64,000 nucleotides of DNA, from contig NZ_FUYM01000002.1 in NCBI RefSeq assembly GCF_900167915.1, forward strand, positions 496,001-560,000, written 5' to 3'. The notes under the pieces are model-generated. The model searched no databases. It saw only the letters and a program-made list of their open reading frames with translations, and had not been told where the DNA came from. This document shows, in pieces, positions 36,379-45,819 of the stretch. This DNA is from Rhizorhabdus histidinilytica. Its GTDB lineage: Bacteria; Pseudomonadota; Alphaproteobacteria; Sphingomonadales; Sphingomonadaceae. The translations under genes and the position numbers were made by a program. Within the stretch, counting starts at the first letter, position 1, and each line of letters begins with the position of its first letter.

Positions 36379-36460
36379 ATGCCGGCGGAGGCCGGCATCT
36401 CGGGAGAGCGGAGACGAGGTCGAGGCAGGAACCGCCTGAGATGCCGGCCTCCGCCGGCAT
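36379..36460. repeat. 26-base inverted repeat (extragenic palindrome) between converging genes
   Basis: The left arm is ATGCCGGCGGAGGCCGGCAT plus CTCGGG. The right arm is its complement with one mismatch in 26, after a 30-base spacer. Each arm is itself palindromic (ATGCCGGC...GCCGGCAT). It lies between the stop codons of the cyclic-nucleotide-domain gene and the mreB-like gene, so it may act as a bidirectional transcription stop. The composition matches the GTCAT-GCCGGCGGAGGCCGGC repeats common in sphingomonads. Confidence 0.8.
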
Positions 36461-36481
36461 GAAGCATCCGGAGGCAGCGGC

Positions 36482-37645
<1,164 letters not shown>

Positions 37646-38398
37646 CTATCCGTCCCGGCTTCGCCGGCCGAATCCCTCCGCCGCTGCCCTGAGCTCCGCC
37701 ACCGGGGCGCTCGCCAGCCAGCTCCGCGCCTTGGCGAGGAAGGCGTCGGTCGCCGTCTCGGGCACCTTTGCCAGCCAGTCCAGCGCCTCGTCGATCCGGC
37801 CGGCATCGGCCAACATCCGCGCATGGTTGAACTGGCCGCGGAAGTCGCCGCCCTCGGCGGCCAGCGCGTAGCAGCGAGCGGCCTCGGCCATGTCGCGTTC
37901 GACCACCCAACCGTCCTCGTGGAAGCTGCCGACGAAGTTGATCGCCTTGGCATTGCCCATCGCCGCCGCCCGGCGGAACAGGTCGAGCGCGGCGGGCTTG
38001 TCCTCGGGCACGCCCGCGCCGAGCGCCAGCGCGGTCGCATAATTGTACATGCCCCAGTCGAGGCCGCGGTCGGAAGCGACCTTGAACCATTCGGCCGCGC
38101 GGACCTTGTCGACGGCGACGCCCCAGCCGAGGTCGTAGCAGCGCCCCATCATGTTGATCGCCATGAGATGGCCCTGGCGCGCCGCCCGGTCGAACCAGCG
38201 CACCGCCTCGCGCGGGTCGGCGGGAAGGCCGGCGCCGTCGAGCAGCATCTGGCCGTAGATCGCCTGCGCCTCGGCGACGCCGCCTTCCGCCGCGACCCGC
38301 ACGAAAGCCGCGCGCTCCTCCGGCGGCGCCGCCATGCGGCGGCGCATCTCGTCGGCATCCATCGCCAATATGGCTTCGATCGTCAGCGTCTCGGTCAT
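37646..38398 (-). CDS. Sel1-repeat (TPR-like) protein
   Basis: 250 residues with at least four Sel1 repeats, each about 36 residues: EAQAIYGQMLLDGAGLPADP, AINMMGRCYDLGWGVAVDK, MYNYATALALGAGVPEDKP and AINFVGSFHEDGWVVERDM. There is no signal peptide, so it is likely a cytoplasmic scaffold. GGGGA lies before the ATG. It follows the TonB-dependent receptor gene by 67 bases on the same strand; a Sel1 gene beside an iron receptor is a known sphingomonad pairing, though its role there is not established. Confidence 0.85.
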   Translation of the reverse strand: MTETLTIEAILAMDADEMRRRMAAPPEERAAFVRVAAEGGVAEAQAIYGQMLLDGAGLPADPREAVRWFDRAARQGHLMAINMMGRCYDLGWGVAVDKVRAAEWFKVASDRGLDWGMYNYATALALGAGVPEDKPAALDLFRRAAAMGNAKAINFVGSFHEDGWVVERDMAEAARCYALAAEGGDFRGQFNHARMLADAGRIDEALDWLAKVPETATDAFLAKARSWLASAPVAELRAAAEGFGRRSRDG

Positions 38399-38465
38399 CG
38401 GTCCCCGGAACGAGAAAGGCCCGCCTCTTGCGAAGCGGGCCATCCTCCAGAAAATCGGGCTGAAC

Positions 38466-40946
38466 TCAATATTTGAAGCTCAGCGTCGCGAAGGCCGACC
38501 GACCCGGCGCGATCGAGGCGTAATGCGAGCTGTAGACCTGGTTGAAATAGGTCTTGTTGGTCAGGTTCTGCACGTTCACCGACAGGTCGACGGCTTCGCT
38601 GACCTTGTAGCCGATACGGGCGTCGAAGCGCCAATAGCTCGGCACAGCGCGTGCCAGTGTGGTGGTCGCGGGCACGACGGTCACGACACCAGCAGCGTCC
38701 TGCACAGCCTTGCGGTTGTCGGCATAGCCGCCATAGACGCGGCTCGAATAGAAGGCGCCGCCGCCGATCGAGAGCGCGTCGGTGACCTTGTAGTTGGTCC
38801 ACAGCGTGAAGCTGTGCTTCGCGGTCTGCGGGAACTGCTTGCCGGTGTTGACCGACTGGACGAGCACGGTCTTGGCCGCCTGGCTTCCCACCGCGGCGGC
38901 GGTCAGCGCGGTGAAGCCGCCGTCGACGATCTTGGCGTCGAGATAGGTGTAGCCGCCGAACACGCTCCATTCGTCGGTGATGTTGCCGTTGAAGCCCAGC
39001 TCGACGCCGCGGATGCGACGCTCGCCGATGAAGGCGACGGTGTTGGCGTCGCTGGTGACGCGGGCGTTCTTGGTCTTGGTCTGGAACAGCGCGCCGGTCA
39101 GCGACAGGCCGCCGCCGAACAGGTCGGCCTTGGCGCCGATCTCGAACGACTTGGTCTTCTCGACGCGCAGCGCGTCGCTCGCCGCCTGGACGGCGTTGAG
39201 CGCGTTCTGCTCCTGGCCCTCGCCCAGCAGGCTGTTCGGCGGGGTCGCGGCGGTCGCGTAGGACGCGTAGAGGCTGGTGTTCGGGGTCGGCTTGAAGATC
39301 AGCCCCGCCTGCCAGTTGAAGATGTTGTCGACGCGGCGGACGACCGGACGGGTGCCGCCGGCCAGCGGCAGCGTCGAGGTCGTGCGGAAGCGGTCATAGC
39401 GCGCGCCGAGGTTGAGGATGAGCTGCTCGGTCAGCGTGATCGAGTCGAACGCGTAGACCGCCTTGGTGTTGGCCTCGTTCTGCGTCCGCGCGCTCGGCGC
39501 GGCGCGGGTGATCGGGGTCGGCACGCCCGTGGCGGTGTCGTTCGAATAGTTGATCCACGGATCGTTGGGGTTCGGATCGAACAGGCTGGTGCAATAATAG
39601 CGCGCGATGGCGAGCGCCGAGCAGCGCGGGCTGATCGTCGATCCGGTCGCGAGCACGAAGGCGCCGCGCTCGGCCTTCTCCGACGACAGCTCGGCGCCGA
39701 TCGCGAAGCTGTGCTTGATCGATCCGGTCTCGAAGGTGCCGTAGAGGTCGGTCTGGTTGATGAAGCTGTCGGTATAGCCGAAGCGGGTGTTCGCGCGCCG
39801 CCAGACCTGGCCGCCGGGCTGCAGCGCGAGATTGGCCGGATTGCCGAACACATTGCCGGTCGAATCGTCGGGCAGCAGGAAGCTGTAGGCCTGCGAGCTA
39901 TGGCTGAAGCGCGCGGTGTGGCGCAGCGTGACGGCGCCGAAGTCATGCTCGGCCCGGATCGTCGCCTGGTCGGTCTTGCCGTCGCGGAAGTCGCGGCTCT
40001 TGAGGCCGTAGAAGGTGTCGCGGCCGACATGGCCGGTGACGCCGCTGGCGGTGGTGATGTCGCCGAGCGCCGGGGTCGTGATCACATTGCCGGCGGGCGC
40101 GTTGCACAGCGTCGTCGAGCAGGCATAGAGGAAGGGGATGCCGCTGTCGGGCAGCTCGTCGGTGTCGAGATGGTAATAAGCCAGCGTCAGCTTGGTCGGC
40201 CCGTCCATCCCGATCGTGACCGACGGCGCGACGCCCCAGCGCTTCTGGTAGATCGCGTCGCGGCCGGCGACGTCCTGGTCGTGCCACATCGCGTTGAGCC
40301 GGAAGGCGACCTTGTCCGACAGCCGCACGTTCACGTCGCCGGTCACGCGCTTATAGTCGTCGGTGCCGTAGCTGCCCGAGCCGGCGAAGAAGGTCTCCTC
40401 CTGCGGCAGCTTCGAGACGATGTTCAGCGAGCCGCCGGCGCTGCCGCGGCCGCCCAGCGTCGAATCCGATCCGCGCACCACCTGGATCTGCTCGACCGCG
40501 AAGATCTCGCGATTCTGTGCACCGATGTCGCGGACGCCGTCGAGATAGGTCGAGCCCTGGCTGTCGAAGCCGCGTATGAAGGGGCGGTCGCCGATCGGAT
40601 TGCCGCCCTCGGCCGCGCCGAAGGTGATGCCGGGGACGGTGCGCAGCGCCTCGACCAGCGTCGCCGATCCGGTGTCCTTGATCACCTGCTTGTCGACCAC
40701 GACGATCGAGCGGGGCGTGTCGAGCAGCGGCGCGACCGCCTTGGGGCTCTCGACCCGCTCCGCCTTGTAGCCTTCCTCGTCGATCGCGGTGTCGGTCACG
40801 GTCATGCCGCCGAGGCGCTTCTCGCCGGCGGCGGGCTGCGCGTCCTGCGCCAGCGCCGGCGCCGAGGCGATGAAGCCGATGCAGCCGAGCGCCAGGAACG
40901 CCGGTGAGTTCGAGCCGGCCGTCTGGCGGTTATCGGAGCGAGCCAT
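38466..40946 (-). CDS. TonB-dependent siderophore receptor (Fiu/catecholate type)
   Basis: An 826-residue outer-membrane gate for ferric-siderophore uptake. A signal peptide (ALGCIGFIASAPALA) is followed by a TonB-box-like GGMTVTD and a plug domain (LLDTPRSIVVVDKQVIKDTG, RPFIRGFDSQGSTYLDGVRD, QVVRGSDSTLGGRGSAGGSL). The beta-barrel ends in SAFATLSFKY, with an aromatic last residue as needed for Bam recognition. The ATG at 40946 has AAGGGGAA upstream. Two Fur-like palindromes lie 45-90 bases before the start, so iron repression is likely. The siderophore is not identifiable. Confidence 0.93.
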   Translation of the reverse strand: MARSDNRQTAGSNSPAFLALGCIGFIASAPALAQDAQPAAGEKRLGGMTVTDTAIDEEGYKAERVESPKAVAPLLDTPRSIVVVDKQVIKDTGSATLVEALRTVPGITFGAAEGGNPIGDRPFIRGFDSQGSTYLDGVRDIGAQNREIFAVEQIQVVRGSDSTLGGRGSAGGSLNIVSKLPQEETFFAGSGSYGTDDYKRVTGDVNVRLSDKVAFRLNAMWHDQDVAGRDAIYQKRWGVAPSVTIGMDGPTKLTLAYYHLDTDELPDSGIPFLYACSTTLCNAPAGNVITTPALGDITTASGVTGHVGRDTFYGLKSRDFRDGKTDQATIRAEHDFGAVTLRHTARFSHSSQAYSFLLPDDSTGNVFGNPANLALQPGGQVWRRANTRFGYTDSFINQTDLYGTFETGSIKHSFAIGAELSSEKAERGAFVLATGSTISPRCSALAIARYYCTSLFDPNPNDPWINYSNDTATGVPTPITRAAPSARTQNEANTKAVYAFDSITLTEQLILNLGARYDRFRTTSTLPLAGGTRPVVRRVDNIFNWQAGLIFKPTPNTSLYASYATAATPPNSLLGEGQEQNALNAVQAASDALRVEKTKSFEIGAKADLFGGGLSLTGALFQTKTKNARVTSDANTVAFIGERRIRGVELGFNGNITDEWSVFGGYTYLDAKIVDGGFTALTAAAVGSQAAKTVLVQSVNTGKQFPQTAKHSFTLWTNYKVTDALSIGGGAFYSSRVYGGYADNRKAVQDAAGVVTVVPATTTLARAVPSYWRFDARIGYKVSEAVDLSVNVQNLTNKTYFNQVYSSHYASIAPGRSAFATLSFKY

Positions 40947-40990
40947 GATGTTTCCCCTTCTGGAGCTATTGTCCATGCAGGGATCGGCTA

Positions 40991-41001
40991 CTGATAATCA
41001 G
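40991..41001 (-). promoter_or_regulatory. Candidate Fur operator, proximal copy
   Basis: CTGATAATCAG is palindromic around its centre apart from the middle base, and extends into GTCTCA on its right side. It is 45 bases before the receptor start. Half-site TGATAAT is like that of known Fur boxes. Confidence 0.6.
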
Positions 41002-41024
41002 TCTCAAATATGTCAATTCATTTT

Positions 41025-41035
41025 CTGATAATCAG
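41025..41035 (-). promoter_or_regulatory. Candidate Fur operator, distal copy
   Basis: An identical CTGATAATCAG lies 34 bases upstream of the proximal copy. An AT-rich stretch sits between the two, suitable for the promoter core. Two exact copies of an 11-mer in front of an iron receptor are unlikely by chance in such GC-rich DNA. Confidence 0.6.
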
Positions 41036-41070
41036 TTGCATTTGCTGTAGCCGAAAAGTGTCGGCGTGGG

Positions 41071-41283
41071 TCAGCCGCCCATGGCCTTGCGGACGGTGTC
41101 GAGCGTCGTCGGAAGCTGCCGGCGCAGTTCGTGTACGGCCTTGCCGAGCAGCGGATTGGCCTCGAACGCCGGCGAGGAGGTCGCTGCGGCGAAGGCGACG
41201 AGACAGCCGCCGAGCGCCAGCTTGTACGGCGCGCGGCCGCTCTTGTCCCGGATCAGGTTCCGCTCGCTGGTCCCGATCATCAT
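41071..41283 (-). CDS. Small hypothetical protein with one hydrophobic segment
   Basis: 70 residues starting at tandem ATG codons with AGGGGG just upstream. A basic N-terminus (SERNLIRDKSGRAPYK) precedes a weakly hydrophobic stretch (LALGGCLVAFAAATSSPAFE), then a helical C-terminus (LLGKAVHELRRQLPTTLDTV). No family was recognised. It is divergent from trxB and upstream of, but separate from, the receptor gene. The strong ribosome site and clear codon use support a real gene; the function is unknown. Confidence 0.55.
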   Translation of the reverse strand: MMIGTSERNLIRDKSGRAPYKLALGGCLVAFAAATSSPAFEANPLLGKAVHELRRQLPTTLDTVRKAMGG

Positions 41284-41428
41284 GCCCCCTGGATCGCCCG
41301 TGTCGTTCGGGGGCACCGCATAGCTATCGAAGCCTAAAGTCCGGTAAAGGCGGCGCGGTTGCCAAGGCGGGGGCGGCATCCCTATCTGGAGACAGAGAAT
41401 CGAAGCCATCACGGAGCCGACCGCCCTT

Positions 41429-42400
41429 ATGACCGCCAGCCATTCGACCCGCATGCTCATCCTGGGATCCGGTCCTGCCGGTCTGTCCGCCGCGATCTAC
41501 GGGGCGCGCGCCGGGCTCGCGCCGATCGTGGTGCAGGGGCTTCAGCCGGGTGGCCAGCTCACCATCACCACCGACGTCGAGAATTATCCGGGCTTCCGCG
41601 ACGTGATCCAGGGTCCCTGGCTGATGCAGGAGATGCAGGCGCAGGCCGAGCATGTCGGCGCGACGATGATGTGGGACACGATCGTCGACGTCGACCTGAG
41701 CGAGCGGCCGTTCCGCCTGCGCGGCGATGGCGGCACTCTCTATGTCTGCGACACGCTGGTGATCGCGACCGGCGCACAGGCCAAGTGGCTGGGCGTCGAG
41801 GGCGAGGCGGCGCTGGGCGGCAAGGGCGTGTCCGCCTGCGCGACCTGCGACGGCTTCTTCTATCGCGGCAAGAAGGTCGCGGTGATCGGCGGCGGCAACA
41901 CCGCGGTCGAGGAGGCGCTCTACCTGACCAACCACAGCCAGGACGTGACGCTGATCCACCGCCGCGACTCGCTGCGCGCGGAGAAGATCCTGCAGGACCG
42001 GCTGTTCGCGCACCCCAACGTCAAGGTGCTGTGGAACAAGCAGGTCGACCGCTTCGTCGGCGGCGCCGGCAATGAGGGGCTGGTCGCGATCGCGCTGCGC
42101 GACACCGAGACCGGCGAGACGTCCGAGCTGGCGGTCGACGGCGGCTTCGTCGCGATCGGCCACAGCCCGGCGACCGAGCTGTTCCGCGGCCATCTGGAGC
42201 TCGACGAGGACGGCTATCTGATCGTCGAGAAGGGCGGCACCCGGACCAGCGTGCCCGGCGTGTTCGGCGCCGGCGACGTCTCCGACAAGGTCTACCGCCA
42301 GGCGGTCACCGCCGCCGGCATGGGCTGCATGGCCGCGCTCGACGTCGAGCGCTTCCTGGCCGAAGCCGATTTCGAGGCGCGGGCGACCGTCGCTGCGTAA
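41429..42400 (+). CDS. trxB: Thioredoxin-disulfide reductase
   Basis: 323-residue FAD/NADPH enzyme that reduces thioredoxin in the cytoplasm. The FAD motif LILGSGPAGLSAAIYGARAG is near the N-terminus. The redox centre is CATC at residues 137-140, followed by DGFFYRGKKVAVIGGGNTA, which contains the NADPH motif. C-terminal VFGAGDVSDKVYRQAVTAAG is the second FAD motif. Length and order are standard for bacterial TrxB. It converges with the acyl carrier protein gene; a GC-rich palindrome lies between them. Confidence 0.96.
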   Translation: MTASHSTRMLILGSGPAGLSAAIYGARAGLAPIVVQGLQPGGQLTITTDVENYPGFRDVIQGPWLMQEMQAQAEHVGATMMWDTIVDVDLSERPFRLRGDGGTLYVCDTLVIATGAQAKWLGVEGEAALGGKGVSACATCDGFFYRGKKVAVIGGGNTAVEEALYLTNHSQDVTLIHRRDSLRAEKILQDRLFAHPNVKVLWNKQVDRFVGGAGNEGLVAIALRDTETGETSELAVDGGFVAIGHSPATELFRGHLELDEDGYLIVEKGGTRTSVPGVFGAGDVSDKVYRQAVTAAGMGCMAALDVERFLAEADFEARATVAA

Positions 42401-42403
42401 TCC

Positions 42404-42545
42404 CCCCTCCCTTTCAAGGGAGGGGCCAGGGGGTGGGTGGCGAGCGGCAGCGAGCCTCCCCGGCGTCGGCGCAGAACTCCGCCGAGGGGCATCGAGCCCC
42501 TCGTCTCCGTACCCCACCCTTATATCCCTTCCCTGAAGGGGAGGG
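42404..42545. repeat. GC-rich paired hairpins between trxB and the acyl carrier protein gene
   Basis: CCCCTCCCTT-TC-AAGGGAGGGG forms a perfect ten-pair hairpin just after the trxB stop. A second CCCTTCCCTGAAGGGGAGGG hairpin lies near 42528-42547, and GGGGTGGGTGG/CCCCACCC segments between them are partly complementary. The whole resembles a dispersed extragenic element of sphingomonads. It sits between converging genes and can act as a bidirectional stop. Confidence 0.6.
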
Positions 42546-42559
42546 AGATTTCTTTGGGA

Positions 42560-42835
42560 TTATTTCCCGGCGAGCTTCCGGTCGACGAACGCCACCAGCG
42601 CGCCGAAGCTTTCGAGCATCTCGCCGTCGACCTCGTCGTCGTCGATGATGATGTCGAGCCGATCCTCGAGCGCGGTCAGCAGTCCGGCGACGGCCATCGA
42701 GTCGAGCTCGGGGAGCGACCCGAACAGCCCGGTGTCGGCGGTGAAGCCGGCGGCGCGGTCGGCGTCGAGCGCGAGCACCTCGACCAGCACCGCGCGCACC
42801 ACATCCTCTGTCTGGTCGAAATCGGCTGCGCCCAC
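42560..42835 (-). CDS. Acyl carrier protein, XrtA (exosortase A) system type
   Basis: About 91 residues. The phosphopantetheine site is ELDSMAV with Ser46; helices flank it (EDVVRAVLVEVLALD and VAGLLTALEDRLDI). A strongly acidic loop (IIIDDDEVDGE) follows. GTG at 42835 is the most likely start; the frame is open further upstream without a ribosome site. It is divergent from the acyl-CoA ligase gene that begins the XrtA-associated cluster, which normally contains such a carrier. It probably receives an acyl group from that ligase; the acyl group and its target are unknown. Confidence 0.85.
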   Translation of the reverse strand: MGAADFDQTEDVVRAVLVEVLALDADRAAGFTADTGLFGSLPELDSMAVAGLLTALEDRLDIIIDDDEVDGEMLESFGALVAFVDRKLAGK

Positions 42836-42961
42836 GTCATCGTCCCTGCAGGTTTCGAAATCGCGGCTCCGTAGACGGATCGCGGCGCAGGGACAAGATT
42901 TCGGATCGCCGCGGGCGCGAACCGTTGCCCCGGAGCCCGGCAAGCCCTAGCTGATGCGGCG

Positions 42962-44497
42962 ATGGATGTGCTTCCCGATCCGACGCCCCGGCCGCTCGAT
43001 CATCTCGCGCTGATCGGCGCCCGCGACGCGCCGGCGCTCGCCGACAAGGCGGGGCTGCTCGACCATGGCGGGCTCGATGACGCGGTCGGTGCGCTCGCGG
43101 CGGGGCTGCTAGGGCGGGGCCTGCGGCCCGGCGACCGGGTGGCGAGCTGGCTGCCGAAGCAGCGGCTCGCCTGCCTGATGCCGCTCGCCGCGGCGCGGGC
43201 GGGGCTGGTCCACGTCCCCGTCAACCCGCTGCTCAAGCATGGTCAGGTGGCGCATATCCTCGCCGACAGCGGCGCGCGGCTGCTGATCGCCGGCCGGGGC
43301 CGCGCCGACACGCTCGGGTCCGGCGACCGGCCCGACGATTGCGCGCTGCTGGTCGAGGAGGACGAGGGGGCGGCGCTGCTCGGCCATGGCGATCACCTGC
43401 CGCCGTCCTCGGCCGATCCCGATGCGCTGGTCGCGATCCTCTACACCTCTGGGTCGACGGGACGGCCAAAGGGGGTGATGCTCAGCCATGCCAATCTCTG
43501 GCTCGGCGCGGTCGGCGTGGCGCATTATCTCGGCCTCGGTGCCGACGACCGAACGCTCGCGGTGCTGCCGCTCAGCTTCGATTATGGGCAGAACCAGCTC
43601 CTCTCGACCTGGGCGGCGGGCGGTTGCGTCCATCCACTGGATTATCTGACGGCGCGCGACGTGGTGCGCGCGGTCGGCCGGCACGGCATAACCACGCTGG
43701 CGGGGGTGCCGCCGCTGTGGATCCAGCTGGCCGAGGCCGAATGGCCGGTGGAGTGCGTCGCGCCGCTGCGGCGGCTGACCAACACCGGCGGGCGGATGAG
43801 CGTGCCGCTGGTCCGGCGGCTGCGCGCGCTGTTCCCGGCCGCCAGGCTCTTCTCGATGTACGGCCTGACCGAGGCGTTCCGCTCGACCTATCTCGATCCC
43901 GCGCTGATCGACGAGCATCCGGAGTCGATCGGCCGCGAGATTCCCTTCGCCGAGGTGCTGGTCGTCCGTCCAGACGGCACGGTCGCGGCCGATGGCGAGC
44001 CCGGCGAGCTGGTCCATGCCGGCCCGCTGGTGGCGCAGGGCTATTGGCGCGATGCCGAGCGGACCGCGCAGCGCTTCCGCCCGGCGCCCGCCGCGTCGCG
44101 CCATGGCGGGACGGCGGTGTGGTCGGGCGACACGGTGGTGCGCGACGCGGCCGGACTGCTGCGCTTCGTCGGCCGCGACGACGAGATGATCAAGAGCTCG
44201 GGCAACCGGATCAGCCCGACCGAGATCGAGGAGGCGGCGATCGCCAGCGGCGCGGCGGCCGAGGCGGTCGCGCTCGGCGTCCCCGATGATCGGCTGGGCC
44301 AGGCGATCCTGCTCTACGCCCGGCCGGCGGGGGCGGAGGCCGACGCCGATGCGCGGCTGACCGACTGGTTCCGCCACAACCTGCCCAACTTCATGCAGCC
44401 CGCGCGGGTGATCTGGCGCGACGAACTGCCGCGCAACGCCAATGGCAAGCTCGACCGAACGGCATTGAAGGCCCAGGCGACGGAGGAGACGCGGTGA
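42962..44497 (+). CDS. Acyl-CoA ligase (AMP-forming), XrtA/exosortase A system-associated
   Basis: 511 residues of the ANL superfamily. The AMP-binding loop ILYTSGSTGRPKGVMLSH is near residue 160. NTGGRMSVPLVRRLRALFP and SMYGLTEAFRSTYLDP cover the adenine site; FVGRDDEMIKSSGNRISPTE is the hinge; and NGKLDRTALKA holds the catalytic lysine. Gene order with a PLP decarboxylase, carrier protein and exopolysaccharide genes matches the XrtA-associated ligase family (TIGR03098, from memory). Its stop overlaps the next GTG by 4 bases. It likely activates an acid for loading onto the carrier protein. Confidence 0.92.
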   Translation: MDVLPDPTPRPLDHLALIGARDAPALADKAGLLDHGGLDDAVGALAAGLLGRGLRPGDRVASWLPKQRLACLMPLAAARAGLVHVPVNPLLKHGQVAHILADSGARLLIAGRGRADTLGSGDRPDDCALLVEEDEGAALLGHGDHLPPSSADPDALVAILYTSGSTGRPKGVMLSHANLWLGAVGVAHYLGLGADDRTLAVLPLSFDYGQNQLLSTWAAGGCVHPLDYLTARDVVRAVGRHGITTLAGVPPLWIQLAEAEWPVECVAPLRRLTNTGGRMSVPLVRRLRALFPAARLFSMYGLTEAFRSTYLDPALIDEHPESIGREIPFAEVLVVRPDGTVAADGEPGELVHAGPLVAQGYWRDAERTAQRFRPAPAASRHGGTAVWSGDTVVRDAAGLLRFVGRDDEMIKSSGNRISPTEIEEAAIASGAAAEAVALGVPDDRLGQAILLYARPAGAEADADARLTDWFRHNLPNFMQPARVIWRDELPRNANGKLDRTALKAQATEETR

Positions 44498-45735
44498 AGC
44501 CGACCGGACCGATACCCCCCGATTTCCAGTGGCGGGATGGCGCGCTGATGATCGGCGGGCGCAGCGCCGACGAGTGGATCGCGGTCGCGGGCGATACGCC
44601 GCTGTTCGTCTATGACCTCGCCGTCGTCCGCGATCGCATCGCCCGGTTCCGGGCGGCGTTCGCCGGCGTGTCGCTCCATTATGCGGTGAAGGCCAATCCG
44701 CATCCGCCGCTGGTCGCCGCGATCGCGCCGTTGGTCGACGGGATCGACGTCGCCTCGGCGGGCGAGGCGCAACTCGCGCTCGACGCGGGGATGGACGCGC
44801 GCCGCGTCTCCTTCGCGGGTCCTGGCAAGCGCGACCGTGAGCTGGCGATGGCGATCGAGGCCGGCATCACTCTCAACCTCGAATCGGAAGGCGAGGCGGA
44901 GCGCGCGCTGGCGATCGGGCGCGGTATCGGCCGTACGCCGCGCCTCGCGCTGCGGATCAACCCCGATTTCGAGCTCAAGGGATCGGGGATGAAGATGGGC
45001 GGCGGCGCCAAGCCCTTCGGCGTCGATGCCGAGCGCGCGGCCCCGCTCGTCCGCCGGATCGTCGCGGCGGGCGCGGACTATCGCGGCCTGCATATCTTCG
45101 CCGGATCACAGGCCCTCGACGCCGAGGCTCTGATCGAGGCGCAGCGCTCGGCCCTGGCGCTGGCGGCGCGGGTGAGCGGGGAGGCCGGAGTCGCCCCGCC
45201 GCACGTCAATCTGGGCGGCGGCTTCGGCATTCCCCATTTCGCCAACGACGCCGGATTAGACGAAAGTAGGGTGGGGGGCGCATTATCGTCGGCGCTTTCG
45301 CACCGCGATCCGATCCTTGCCGAGGCAGAATTTACAATCGAGCTCGGACGCTGGCTGGTGGGGGAGGCGGGCGTCTATCTGACCCGTATCGTCGACCGGA
45401 AGGCCAGCCATGGCGAGACCTTCCTGATCGTCGACGGCGGGCTCCACCACCAGCTTGCGGCAAGCGGCAACTTTGGCACCGTCGTGCGACGTAACTATCC
45501 GATTTCTTTGACGAAATATTCGGATTCGGCTAAGGTCGAAGAAGTGACTGTTGTGGGTTGTCTCTGCACCCCGATCGATCGGCTCGGCGACCATGTCGGC
45601 TTGCCGGAGGCGAAGGTGGGCGACGTGGTCGCGCTGTATCTGGCGGGCGCCTATGGGGCGAGCGCCAGTCCGCAGGCCTTCCTCGGCCATCCGCCGCCGC
45701 TCGAAATAACGATAGACGGGACCCGTATCCTGTGA
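44494..45735 (+). CDS. Pyridoxal-dependent decarboxylase, XrtA/exosortase A system-associated
   Basis: 413 residues, fold III (alanine-racemase-like barrel plus beta domain), like diaminopimelate and ornithine decarboxylases. The PLP lysine is Lys66 in HYAVKANPHPPL. VNLGGGFGIPHF is the glycine-rich phosphate-binding loop, and VGCLCTPIDRLGDHV carries the conserved second-subunit Cys region. It starts at GTG, coupled to the ligase. The family is TIGR03099 (from memory). It probably makes an amine or amino-acid-derived group used with the ligase/carrier pair. The substrate is not known. Confidence 0.92.
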   Translation: MKPTGPIPPDFQWRDGALMIGGRSADEWIAVAGDTPLFVYDLAVVRDRIARFRAAFAGVSLHYAVKANPHPPLVAAIAPLVDGIDVASAGEAQLALDAGMDARRVSFAGPGKRDRELAMAIEAGITLNLESEGEAERALAIGRGIGRTPRLALRINPDFELKGSGMKMGGGAKPFGVDAERAAPLVRRIVAAGADYRGLHIFAGSQALDAEALIEAQRSALALAARVSGEAGVAPPHVNLGGGFGIPHFANDAGLDESRVGGALSSALSHRDPILAEAEFTIELGRWLVGEAGVYLTRIVDRKASHGETFLIVDGGLHHQLAASGNFGTVVRRNYPISLTKYSDSAKVEEVTVVGCLCTPIDRLGDHVGLPEAKVGDVVALYLAGAYGASASPQAFLGHPPPLEITIDGTRIL

Positions 45736-45819
45736 TTCTAAGCTAATGTTCATCGACGGTGGAGCATTAGAGTTCGCGTTGTGTTGATGGGCTTGGGGAA
45801 GGCCCTGGAGGATGTGCAT

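Noticed and set aside
42401-42560. Possible small RNA gene between trxB and the acyl carrier protein gene
   Set aside because: The stem-loops fit a GC-rich extragenic repeat at converging gene ends; no promoter or conserved RNA pattern is visible.
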